Below, in pieces: positions 1 through 7,997 of a DNA stretch of 64,000 bases; the stretch's first letter is position 1; each line of letters starts with the position of its first letter. Source of the DNA: Pontibacter ramchanderi. GTDB lineage: Bacteria > Bacteroidota > Bacteroidia > Cytophagales > Hymenobacteraceae. The notes under the pieces were generated by a model that saw only the letters and a list, made by a program, of their open reading frames with translations, was not told the origin of the DNA and searched no databases. Location of the stretch: assembly GCF_002846395.1 (NCBI RefSeq), contig NZ_PJMU01000002.1, forward strand, positions 124,001-188,000, read 5' to 3'. Both the position numbers and the translations under genes were made by a program.

Positions 1-162
1 AGGTTCAAGGTAGAGCAAAGCTAGTTTATTTAGAGGCAGCTACAAACTTTTTATACCTGCAGAGCCCACTAATTATAGTATCCGACCAAATCTTATAAGA
101 CTTGCAACCCTTCCACCATAAAAAGGATCGACATAGTAACCAGCAACTTAAATCCAAAGTCC

Positions 163-561
163 ATGAATCGACTTGTTTGCCTCTTTGCTATTATGCTCTT
201 CTCTGTAACGGGCTGTTCTAAAGAAGACGCTGAGCCGCCGGCACAGGAGCGCCCCGCTCCTATTGTGCGTGTGGAAGCGCCGGCAACTGCCCAGGCAGGT
301 GAAGCGGTGGCGATGGATATTTACTTTCAGGTGAACGGAGGTTGCGGCCAGTTCGGGTCTTTTGACATAAGCACTTCCGGCAAGGAAACAGTTATCCGGG
401 TCGTAGCAAAGTATAGAGGGAAGATCTGTACCGATGATCTGCCTATCCGAATGGCTGCCTATACCTTCCGCCCGACCGAGGCCGGTACTTATACTTTTCG
501 GTTCCGGTCCACAACGCAGGTAGGTTTTATTTCTAAAATCATCGAAGTCAAGGCACCCTAA
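163..561 (+). CDS. Small secreted lipoprotein, unknown function
   Basis: This encodes a 132-residue protein that I do not recognise. Residues 1-18 are a lipoprotein signal: a basic start, a hydrophobic run, and a lipobox ending VTGC, then SKEDAEPP. It should therefore be a lipid-anchored envelope protein. The mature part is rich in beta-prone stretches and resembles a single Ig-like domain, with two cysteines (in GGCGQ and KICTD) that could form a disulfide. No ribosome-binding site is visible, which is normal for Bacteroidota. It converges on lolA, and a shared hairpin lies between them. The nature as a lipoprotein is well supported; the function is not. Confidence 0.75.
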   Translation: MNRLVCLFAIMLFSVTGCSKEDAEPPAQERPAPIVRVEAPATAQAGEAVAMDIYFQVNGGCGQFGSFDISTSGKETVIRVVAKYRGKICTDDLPIRMAAYTFRPTEAGTYTFRFRSTTQVGFISKIIEVKAP

Positions 562-580
562 GCACCTTATTATAGCAACA

Positions 581-613
581 AAAAGAGCTGCCCCAAACAG
601 AGCAGCTCTTTCC
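581..613. terminator. Bidirectional hairpin terminator
   Basis: A stem of AAAGAGCTGC paired with GCAGCTCTTT is separated by a short loop. It has A-rich sequence on the left and T-rich sequence on the right, so it can terminate the lipoprotein gene to its left and lolA to its right. Confidence 0.75.
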
Positions 614-634
614 TTTTATCATAAATTGGTTGGT

Positions 635-1279
635 TTATCGCAAATCTACCACCTGCACGCCTTTGTATTTGGCCTTATTGAAGCTAAAGGCGTCAGAAGC
701 CAGCTCAGGGTTTGCCTGGAAGTTTTTGATGGTATAGGTATAGCGGTTGCCGTTATTGCGGAACATCTGCCAGCTCTTCAGCGATTTATCTTTTTGGTTG
801 ATGTGCAGACGCACCTTAAAGATTGGGTTACTGCGGTCTACCGGCGCCAATTCGATCACGTCGTAAGTGTCAGCGCCCTGTTTTTCGGTGCCGGCATAGG
901 CGTACTTGTAGCCTTTCTTATACATGTCGAATATCTTGCTTGGGGCCATGGCCTCTGCTTCGGCGTCGGACTCCGTGATGGTCACTTCGTTTACTTCTTT
1001 CAGGTAAGTCCACATCAATTTGCCGTCGCTGATAATCTCCTGTCCGCTCACAGCCAGTCTATACTTGGGGCCACTCACCAAAATGTCGCCCTCCATAGTT
1101 TCTTTTACCTTGGCCGACGGATTCTCCAGTGTTTGTGCAAAAGTCGCTTTAAAAGCTTTCATACTTCTGTACTTCTGGCTCATCTGGTCCAGTATTTTGC
1201 CTGCTTTCGGGTCCTGCTGCGCATGGGCCAGGTTCACAAACATAAATACGGCCAGCAATAGGGATAATACTCGTTTCAT
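635..1279 (-). CDS. lolA: LolA-family outer-membrane lipoprotein carrier
   Basis: This 214-residue protein starts with a clear signal peptide (residues 1-20, cut after NLAHA) and continues as a LolA/LolB-type domain. Recognisable parts are the KILDQMSQKYRSMKAF helix, the FAQTLENP strand, a GDILVSGPKYRL strand and a C-terminal AFSFNKAKYKGVQVVDLR ending. LolA ferries lipoproteins across the periplasm from the LolCDE exporter to the outer membrane. It lies 27 bp downstream of ftsK on the same strand, the usual Bacteroidota order, so the two are probably co-transcribed. The family is clear; the exact cargo is inferred. Confidence 0.9.
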   Translation of the reverse strand: MKRVLSLLLAVFMFVNLAHAQQDPKAGKILDQMSQKYRSMKAFKATFAQTLENPSAKVKETMEGDILVSGPKYRLAVSGQEIISDGKLMWTYLKEVNEVTITESDAEAEAMAPSKIFDMYKKGYKYAYAGTEKQGADTYDVIELAPVDRSNPIFKVRLHINQKDKSLKSWQMFRNNGNRYTYTIKNFQANPELASDAFSFNKAKYKGVQVVDLR

Positions 1280-1306
1280 TTTAGTAGGTGTCTTGTTTCG
1301 TTCTTT

Positions 1307-3922
1307 CTACAGCGTATTCAATAACTGTTCCAAACTGTACTCGTCCGGAATTAAAACCTCACGGGCCTTGCTACCCTCAAACGGCCCCACGATGCCTGCC
1401 GACTCCAGCTGGTCGATCAGGCGGCCGGCGCGGTTGTAGCCCAGCTTGAGACGGCGCTGCAAAAGCGAGGTACTGCCCTGCTGGTGCTGCACAATAATGC
1501 GGGCCGCTTCCTCAAACATCGGGTCTTTGGAGCTCGGGTCGAAGTCGGCTTTCTCGTTGCCGCTCTCGTCGCCCACAAACTCTGGCAGCAGGTAGGCGTC
1601 GCTGTAGCCCTGCTGCTCACCAATGAAGTCGCAAATGCGGTCTACTTCAGGTGTATCCACGAAAGCGCACTGGATGCGAATCATGTCCGAACCGATAGAG
1701 AAGAGCATATCACCCTGGCCAATCAGCTGGTCGGCGCCACCGGCATCCAGAATGGTGCGCGAGTCGATTTTGGAGGTTACTTTAAAGGAGATACGTGCCG
1801 GGAAGTTCGCTTTAATGATACCTGTGATCACGTTCACCGACGGTCGCTGTGTGGCTACCACCAGGTGTATACCGATGGCACGGGCCAGCTGGGCCAGACG
1901 GGCAATCGGCGTCTCCACCTCTTTGCCGGCTGTCATCATCAGGTCGGCGAGCTCATCTATCACCAACACAATGTAAGGCATAAACTTGTGTCCCTTTTTC
2001 GGGTTCAGCTTACGCTCCACAAACTTCTTGTTGTACTCTTTCAGGTTACGGCAGCCGGCATCCTTCAAGAGGTCGTAGCGCATGTCCATCTCCATACAGA
2101 GCGAGTTGAGCGTGTTCACCACCTTCTTAGTGTCGGTGATGATGGCCTCCTCTGTATCCGGTAGTTTGGCCAGGAAGTGGCGCTCAATCTTGTTGAACAG
2201 CGAGAGCTCTACCTTTTTCGGGTCGACGAGCACGAACTTAAGCTGCGAAGGGTGACGCTTATAGAGCAGCGAGGTCAGGATGGCGTTGAGACCAACCGAC
2301 TTACCCTGCCCCGTGGCACCTGCCATCAGCAAGTGGGGCATTTTGGCCAGGTCGGTGATGAACACTTCGTTGGTGATGGTCTTACCGAAAGCAATTGGGA
2401 GGTCCATCTCGCTCTTCATGAACTTCTCCGTCGACAGGATCGACTTAATCGACACCATCTCCTTTTTGGTGTTCGGCACCTCTATACCGATTGTACCCTT
2501 TCCGGGTATAGGCGCGATGATGCGTATACCCAAGGCAGCTAAGCTCAGGGCGATGTCGTCTTCCAGGTTTTTGATCTTGGAGATACGCACACCGGCATCC
2601 GGCACGATTTCGTACAGCGTCACTGTCGGGCCAATAGTGGCTTTGATGCTGGCGATGCCGATGTTGTAGTGGCCCAGCGTGTCCACGATTTTATCTTTGT
2701 TGGCCTCAAGCTCCTCCTTGGTCACCGATACTTTGGTGGTACCGTAGTCGTTGAGCAGGTCAATGGTCGGGTACTGGTAACGGGCCAGGTCCAGGGTTGG
2801 ATCGTAGTTTTCGGTTGCCAATACATCGGCAACTTCCTCTTCCGGCGTCTTCTCAACTTTCAGGTCCAGCAGGTCGTCGCCGTCAGCCGTGTCAAATTCA
2901 TCCTCAGCCAGTTCTTCCTCTAATTCAGTTTCAATGTCGAGCTCCAGGGTAGGTGCCGATGTAGGTATAGCAGGCTTAGACGGTTCTGGTTTGATGGCGC
3001 TCAGCTCCATTTCGAGAGCACGGTTAATGGCCTCTTCCTCTTCTTCAGCCAGGTATAGGTCATCTTCCTCTTCTTCGGCATCCAACGAAGCGGTCGGGTC
3101 GGCGTTGTGGTTGATGTTGCGGGCCGAACCATGCACCACATCGCGCAGCGAGGATGCGCTACCGCGCTCAATTTCCACATCACCGGTCTCCTCAGCGGCA
3201 GGCTTGCTCCAGCTCATGCTGGTGATATTGAAGAAAAAAACCAGGAAAATAAGCAACAGGAAGCCCAGCAGCAGGCCACTCCCCCAACCGATCAGGCTGC
3301 TCAGCCAGATGGCTGTTTCGATGCCAATACCACCTCCCAGGAAACCCAATTCGCTTACTGTATTGGTGGTCAGCACGACGTAGCCCAACGTCAGGCTCAG
3401 CCACAGCGTCGAGAAAGTGCAGAGGCCCAGCACATACGACATGGAGATAGATTTCCAGCGGAATACGATGCGACTGCCCGCGAAGAATGCGATCGGGATC
3501 AGGAAGAAAGCTCCTATACCTAGCAGATTATAAATAAAATAATGCGAAACCCAGGCCCCAAACAGCCCTAGCCAGTTCTCCGCCTCCTGCCCCGACTCCT
3601 TCAGCCCCGTGCCCTGCACCGACTCCACCACGCTTTGGTCTGCCTGCCCTGTAAAGAGGTAGGACACGAACGCGATGGTCATGAAAAATGAGATAAGCAG
3701 AAAAGAGAAGCCGATGAACAGTTTAAAGCGGCGGTCCGTCAGGAAAGCGGGCGCTTTGATACTGAACCGGAAAGACGGCAGCTTGAAAAAAGGCTTTTTC
3801 TGTTTCTTTTGTTTCGTTTTTTCGCTGGCAGGGGCAGTACCACGTGGTTCATTACGGCCACGCACTTCATTCCTCGCCCTTCCCGTGCTTACTGCATCGT
3901 TTCTGTAAGTGTTCTTCGCCAT
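1307..3922 (-). CDS. ftsK: DNA translocase FtsK
   Basis: This is an 871-residue FtsK/SpoIIIE protein. Four membrane segments lie at roughly residues 67-90, 127-155, 163-185 and 214-233, followed by an acidic linker with long Glu/Asp runs to about residue 390. The RecA-like motor has a Walker A GATGQGKSVGLN near residue 538 and a Walker B region ending in VIDELADLM. The C-terminal winged-helix gamma domain (about 800-871, with TSLLQRRLKLGYNRAGRLID) reads KOPS-like polar sequences. FtsK pumps sister chromosomes through the division septum and activates XerCD recombination; a XerD gene lies 6 kb away. The linker is shorter than in E. coli. A TAAATTTG box on the minus strand at 3946-3953 could be its -7 element. 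Confidence 0.97.
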   Translation of the reverse strand: MAKNTYRNDAVSTGRARNEVRGRNEPRGTAPASEKTKQKKQKKPFFKLPSFRFSIKAPAFLTDRRFKLFIGFSFLLISFFMTIAFVSYLFTGQADQSVVESVQGTGLKESGQEAENWLGLFGAWVSHYFIYNLLGIGAFFLIPIAFFAGSRIVFRWKSISMSYVLGLCTFSTLWLSLTLGYVVLTTNTVSELGFLGGGIGIETAIWLSSLIGWGSGLLLGFLLLIFLVFFFNITSMSWSKPAAEETGDVEIERGSASSLRDVVHGSARNINHNADPTASLDAEEEEDDLYLAEEEEEAINRALEMELSAIKPEPSKPAIPTSAPTLELDIETELEEELAEDEFDTADGDDLLDLKVEKTPEEEVADVLATENYDPTLDLARYQYPTIDLLNDYGTTKVSVTKEELEANKDKIVDTLGHYNIGIASIKATIGPTVTLYEIVPDAGVRISKIKNLEDDIALSLAALGIRIIAPIPGKGTIGIEVPNTKKEMVSIKSILSTEKFMKSEMDLPIAFGKTITNEVFITDLAKMPHLLMAGATGQGKSVGLNAILTSLLYKRHPSQLKFVLVDPKKVELSLFNKIERHFLAKLPDTEEAIITDTKKVVNTLNSLCMEMDMRYDLLKDAGCRNLKEYNKKFVERKLNPKKGHKFMPYIVLVIDELADLMMTAGKEVETPIARLAQLARAIGIHLVVATQRPSVNVITGIIKANFPARISFKVTSKIDSRTILDAGGADQLIGQGDMLFSIGSDMIRIQCAFVDTPEVDRICDFIGEQQGYSDAYLLPEFVGDESGNEKADFDPSSKDPMFEEAARIIVQHQQGSTSLLQRRLKLGYNRAGRLIDQLESAGIVGPFEGSKAREVLIPDEYSLEQLLNTL

Positions 3923-4016
3923 ACCCTTCGACTAATTAAGATTTCAAATTTACATTTTTTCAACACACGCCGCTCAGCAAATCTGAAGGCATTTGTGGAA
4001 ATGTGCTAAAAAAATG

Positions 4017-4077
4017 AACCTCCCCCCGGCCCCCTCCTTTTGTCGATGGCCCCTACTCCTAAAACAGGAGGGGGAGC
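4017..4077. repeat. Left GC-rich inverted repeat of DUF559 element
   Basis: This ~60-bp arm begins AACCTCCCCCCGGCCCCCTC and ends with CAGGAGGGGGAGCTC. Its reverse complement matches the arm at 4499-4560 almost throughout, including the internal TTTTGTCGA block. Together the two arms bound the DUF559 relic. Confidence 0.85.
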
Positions 4078-4189
4078 TCAAAAGGGATACTCTAATATTG
4101 AATTGGAACGTCTTCATCAGGAACTGTTGTTGGTCACCAAAAATATAGTTCAAGTGTGAAAGGACCAGTTTAGTTTGCCGCATCTGTAA

Positions 4190-4497
4190 CAGATTAGAAG
4201 CAGGCTTAGAGATGAAAATACGCCAGCAGAGGAGTTCCTATGATCAATGCTACGGGGCAAAAAGCTTGAGAGAAGAAAATTCAGACGGCAACCCAGCATT
4301 GAAAATTATGAGGTAGACTTCTACTGTGGCTCTGAAAAACTAGTCATCGAAGTTGACGGATCTGTTCACGACTCGCCCGAGGCAATTGAAAACGATAGTC
4401 TTCGGGATGAGACATTGACAATTGGGGATTTAATAGTAATGAAGAGATCTTCAATCAAATGCAGACCGTGCTACAGAAAATAAAAGCTTCATTTTAA
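4190..4497 (+). pseudogene. Decayed DUF559 (endonuclease-fold) gene
   Basis: In-frame translation from 4190 gives DENTPAEEFL, then a TGA at 4241-4243 where the DUF559 family has Trp, then SMLRGKKLERRKFRRQ and ENYEVDFYCGSEKLVIEVDG, the restriction-endonuclease-like core. After ENDSLRDETL the frame is lost. The family's C-terminal helix reappears in the +1 frame as NEEIFNQMQTVLQKIKASF and stops at 4495-4497. The N-terminal ~30 residues and a start codon are missing. The gene therefore carries a nonsense change, a small deletion/frameshift and a 5' loss. A 78-residue remnant (4247-4483) stays open. DUF559 proteins are Vsr-like nuclease-fold proteins of uncertain function. The flanking inverted repeats suggest mobility. 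Confidence 0.85.
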
Positions 4498-4498
4498 A

Positions 4499-4560
4499 TC
4501 TCCCCCTCCTGTTTTAAGGGTAGGAGCCCTCGACAAAAGGGGGGGGGCCGAGGGAGGTTA
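4499..4560. repeat. Right GC-rich inverted repeat of DUF559 element
   Basis: This arm is complementary to 4017-4077. It runs from CTCCCCCTCCTG through CCCTCGACAAAAG to GAGGGAGGTTA. Its last bases are the stop codon of pyrD (TAA on the minus strand), so the element abuts, and may supply, that stop. Confidence 0.85.
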
Positions 4561-5586
4561 CTTCAACAACCGTTTATTAATACCCGCAATCAGCGCAGGT
4601 CCTTCGTAAATAAACCCGGTATACAGCTGTACCAGATCAGCTCCAGCCTCTAACTTCTCTACAGCATCCTCCGCCGTCATGATACCGCCCACGCCGATGA
4701 TCTTGATGTGCTGTGGCAGGTGCTGGCGCAGGTAGCGGATGATCTCGGTGGCATGTTTGGTGAGTGGCTTTCCGCTCAGGCCGCCGGCACCAATCTCTGA
4801 AACGCGGCTAACTGAAGTGTGTAGACCTTCGCGGCTGATGGTGGTGTTGGTGGCAATAATACCACTGAGCTTGGCGCCAATGGCTATTTCAATTATATCA
4901 TTTAATTGGGCCTCGTTCAGATCCGGAGCAATTTTAAGCAGCAGGGGTTTGGCCTTGGGCATGGAATTGTTCAGCTCCTGGAGCGCCATCAGCAATTGCT
5001 GGAGTGGCTCTTTTTCCTGCAGGGCGCGCAGGTCGGGCGTGTTGGGTGAGCTCACGTTTACCACAAAGTAATCGACTACATCATACAGTGCCTTGAAGCA
5101 GTAAATATAGTCGTTCAGTGCCTCCTCGTTAGGCGTTACCTTGTTCTTGCCGATGTTGCCGCCGACAATGATGTTGCTTTTGCGGTTGCGCAGTCGCATT
5201 ACTGCCGCATCCACTCCCTCGTTGTTGAAACCCATGCGGTTGATAATGGCCTGGTCTGCCGGGAGCCGGAAAAGGCGTGGCTTCGGGTTGCCCTCCTGCG
5301 GTTTGGGTGTGAGCGTACCGATCTCGATAAAACCAAAGCCTAGTTCTCCCAACTCATCCACCAGTTTGGCATCTTTGTCGAAACCTGCTGCCAGACCTAC
5401 CGGGTTGGGGAATTTCAAGCCGAACAACTCCCGCTCCAGCCGCTTGTCTTCAACCCGGAACATACTTCGGCTGATGCCTTTTGTGAACGGCAGACTGAAG
5501 GCCGTGCGTAGGGCATCGGTGGTGAGGTAGTGTACTTTCTCGGGGTCTAGTTTGAAAAGCAGCGGACGAAGGAGGCTCTTATACAC
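4558..5586 (-). CDS. pyrD: Quinone-dependent dihydroorotate dehydrogenase
   Basis: This 342-residue class 2 PyrD oxidises dihydroorotate to orotate in pyrimidine synthesis and passes electrons to membrane quinone. Visible hallmarks are the N-terminal membrane-association helix ([20 protein letters not shown]), the FMN-site [12 protein letters not shown], the [21 protein letters not shown] strand, the [13 protein letters not shown] loop with the class 2 catalytic Ser, and the C-terminal GVGGI and [16 protein letters not shown] segments. Length is typical. A TATCTTTG box on the minus strand at 5618-5625 is a candidate -7 element. The stop codon coincides with the end of the DUF559 element repeat. 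Confidence 0.97.
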   Translation of the reverse strand: MYKSLLRPLLFKLDPEKVHYLTTDALRTAFSLPFTKGISRSMFRVEDKRLERELFGLKFPNPVGLAAGFDKDAKLVDELGELGFGFIEIGTLTPKPQEGNPKPRLFRLPADQAIINRMGFNNEGVDAAVMRLRNRKSNIIVGGNIGKNKVTPNEEALNDYIYCFKALYDVVDYFVVNVSSPNTPDLRALQEKEPLQQLLMALQELNNSMPKAKPLLLKIAPDLNEAQLNDIIEIAIGAKLSGIIATNTTISREGLHTSVSRVSEIGAGGLSGKPLTKHATEIIRYLRQHLPQHIKIIGVGGIMTAEDAVEKLEAGADLVQLYTGFIYEGPALIAGINKRLLK

Positions 5587-5639
5587 GGCAGCGGATTTGG
5601 TTGTGGTTAGCTGCCCGCAAAGATAGAAAGAGAAACCAT

Positions 5640-5818
5640 ACAGCGCTTGAGAATTCTGGTATGGATGATACGCATCCTGCGGCGCATTCGGACCTGCGAG
5701 TGTCTGACACGAAGGTAGCAGCCAAACCCTGTTACGAGGCTCTTCCGTCGAGCCCTAAACACTCCCGGGAGCTGCGCAGACCGCTAGGTCTTTGCGCTAT
5801 ACCTTGTTTAGTGTTTAG
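5640..5818. repeat. Intergenic hairpin cluster
   Basis: The gap between pyrD and the M48 gene holds several short palindromes: GTGTCTGACAC, GGCTC with GAGCC, GCGCAGACC with GGTCTTTGCGC, and an outer CTAAACACT (5755-5763) with AGTGTTTAG (5810-5818). The last arm overlaps the stop codon of the M48 gene. It may act as a terminator, but no strong T-run follows. I reject the 87-codon open frame across it as a gene. Confidence 0.5.
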
Positions 5819-6885
5819 CGCTTCAACTGCTTCCAGTATCGCTCTAATTCCGGATTCTCTTTAATCGACTGCTTCTTCTCCCCTATCAGATCGTTCAGCA
5901 CCTTGATGCGGTCGCCTGTGTTGGGGTGTGTGCTCACAAAGGCGAGCATCTCCGATTCGCTGCCCGATTGCAGGCGCTCCATCAGCAGAATGACACCTTG
6001 TTCGTTCAACTCGTTTCGTCGCAGCAGTTCCAACCCTTCCCGGTCTGCTTCGAGTTCGAGGCTGCGGCTATATTCCAGGTTGCGCAAGGCTGAGGCATTG
6101 TCGACCAGCACGGCGGCGACTCCGCTTACATCACCGAAAAGCACCGAGGCCAACATGTAGTAAGACAAACTGCGCGCCATGGCACGCAGCGAATGCCGGT
6201 TTTGGATGTGCGCCAGTTCGTGCCCCATCAAGGCGGCCAGTTCTTCGTGGTGCTCCATTTTATCGAGAATCCCTTCGTACACCACCACATAGCCTCCAGG
6301 CACGGCAAAGGCGTTTACATCATCGCTCTTTACCACGGCAGCCGTAATCGGATAGTCTAAATTCGTATCCAGCTCATTGAGATAGGCATTCAGTGCAGCC
6401 GTCTTTTCATCATTCACCTGGTAGCCCTGCAGCATTTTTGTGTAAAGCTGCTCGCCCAGCTGGCGCTCGTAGCTCTCCGGGAAATGCATGGCCACCCGGT
6501 CGGCCAGGGCGGGTATACCCCAAACAACAAAGGCCACCAGCAAGCCGAGCAGACCCAGGGCCAGCGCGCCTATACCTGCGCAGCCCATACCCAACACGCT
6601 GCTGTAGCCAGACTTCAGGAAGGCTGCGCCACGGTACTGTTGCTGCAGCGCTTCCCTGAATCCTGGATCTACGACTGAAATACTCTGTTGTGGGAATTTT
6701 CCATAGCGCAGCAGCGTGGTTACATCGTTGAACTCCGACTGGTGTATGCCTGCCACTTCCCAATGCACCGAACCATATGCCTCGCCAGCCCAATAGTCTA
6801 TTTGCAGCCCGTGTGGCAGCAAGGCGATCTGCGCCGGCATGCCTTTGGAGCTCTGCCCGTTGTAGTATTTCCCTTCAAATGTCAT
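5815..6885 (-). CDS. M48-family zinc metalloprotease, membrane-anchored
   Basis: This 356-residue protein has a divergent N-terminal domain (1-85), one strong membrane segment (about 95-125) and a C-terminal M48 peptidase domain. The zinc site is HELAH at 222-226 with Glu277 of ELEAD as the likely third ligand. The propeptide-like region DYPITAAVVKSDDVNAFAVPGGYVVV is typical of the family. Relatives (HtpX, Oma1, BepA, LoiP) degrade damaged membrane or envelope proteins. Its ATG begins one base after the stop of the YjgN/DUF898 gene, so the two are translationally coupled and probably work in the same membrane process. Substrate unknown. Confidence 0.9.
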   Translation of the reverse strand: MTFEGKYYNGQSSKGMPAQIALLPHGLQIDYWAGEAYGSVHWEVAGIHQSEFNDVTTLLRYGKFPQQSISVVDPGFREALQQQYRGAAFLKSGYSSVLGMGCAGIGALALGLLGLLVAFVVWGIPALADRVAMHFPESYERQLGEQLYTKMLQGYQVNDEKTAALNAYLNELDTNLDYPITAAVVKSDDVNAFAVPGGYVVVYEGILDKMEHHEELAALMGHELAHIQNRHSLRAMARSLSYYMLASVLFGDVSGVAAVLVDNASALRNLEYSRSLELEADREGLELLRRNELNEQGVILLMERLQSGSESEMLAFVSTHPNTGDRIKVLNDLIGEKKQSIKENPELERYWKQLKR

Positions 6886-6886
6886 G

Positions 6887-7861
6887 TTAGATTACACCGA
6901 TGTCCATCATGTCTGTCATGCTTTCGTAGGTGGCCGAATCGTAAGCGGCTTCGGTCTGCACCAGTGCGTCGGCATCAAAGTGTCCGCTCATCACGGTGTT
7001 GTTCATAATCAGCGCCATCGTGCGTGTGGTGGTAAATGGCACACCCAGCCCGAGTGTGAACACCACGATCAGGAGGTTGCCCACTGTCAGTTTGAGCACA
7101 TCCCAACCCGAAACATGACACTGCAGGCGGCTATACGTACCGTCTTCCTGCAGCACCACAATGTTGTTTACATAAAAATGCAGCAGGTTCTTGGTGTACC
7201 AGAAGAAGTAAACCCCCAGTGTAAAAATGGAAAACAAGTAGCCCTTTATGTTAATCAGGAAAAGATCGGCTCCATCGCCTACGTAACGCAGACGCACATT
7301 ACCAAAACGCACGTTATCGATCATTTGCTTGCGCAGCTTCACGATAAACCACGAACTATAAATACCAAGTGTGAGGATGGTTAGAAAAAAGCCGATCAGG
7401 TAGGTGGAGTACATGTCGGAAAGCGTGCCCCGGTAACCCATGTGAATGCCACGCCAGCTGGTGCGGGACGTGCGGTAGCGCATCATACCGTGCAGTGCTA
7501 AAGGCACCAGCGCCAGAAAGCCCAGCAGAAACACAGCGTAGGCCAGCAGCATCATGCCTATGTTTTCTGTTACCACCGCGTAAATCATAAATGCATACAG
7601 CGATGCAAGTATGACCACGCCCTTAATAAAACCGATAAACATCTCTTTGCCGGTGCCATGGAAAATGAAGGGTGTGCCGGCCAGCTCGGTTTTGCGGTAC
7701 AGGTACTGCAGCGGCTTGGCCTTTGCCCACGGGTAATAGAGACCCAGCGTCAGCACAGTGAGCAGGATGTTCACGATCTCAATGGCGAAGTACTCAGAGC
7801 CTTAGCCGGTGAAAGAGAAATGGGTAGTCTGTTTTTCTTTTTCGAGTAAAGTTGTTGTCAT
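6887..7861 (-). pseudogene. YjgN/DUF898 membrane protein with early in-frame stop
   Basis: From an ATG at 7861 the minus strand reads MTTTLLEKEKQTTHFSFTG, then TAA (7804-7802), then GSEYFAIEIVNILLTVLTLG in the same frame and on through a full YjgN/DUF898 protein. The family has FxFxGxGxEYF at this point, so a Lys codon (AAA) appears to have become TAA. The rest, 295 residues from a possible GTG at 7774, is intact. It has about six membrane segments and repeated LTLGxYxxWA motifs. Either the gene is inactivated, it restarts at the GTG, or there is a base error. The coupled M48 protease gene follows one base downstream. Confidence 0.75.
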
Positions 7862-7887
7862 AAAAAGCTTGGAAATGGGTTGAAAAA

Positions 7888-7926
7888 AATAACACAGGCC
7901 ATGCATGAAACACAGCCTGTGTTATT
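7888..7926 (-). terminator. Rho-independent terminator of the hexosaminidase gene
   Basis: AATAACACAGGC pairs perfectly with GCCTGTGTTATT around a 15-nt loop. Read on the minus strand it is followed by a run of T, as expected for termination of the gene upstream at 7998-9647. Confidence 0.8.
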
Positions 7927-7997
7927 ACAGCTTTTAAATATAGTAATTATCAATTACCAACTCTATATATCGCTGCTTTTCAGTCCATTTTTACGTA

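Noticed and set aside
626..1261. 211-codon open frame antisense to lolA
   Set aside because: It is the mirror of a well-supported lolA gene; its composition is that of a shadow frame.
3974..4183. 69-codon open frame on the minus strand
   Set aside because: It reads through the GC-rich left repeat of the DUF559 element and resembles no protein.
4247..4483. A functional small endonuclease of 78 residues
   Set aside because: The in-frame TGA just upstream and the frameshifted C-terminal helix show it is part of a broken longer gene.
5601..5864. 87-codon open frame on the plus strand
   Set aside because: It runs across a hairpin cluster and into the end of the M48 gene on the other strand, and has no protein-like pattern.
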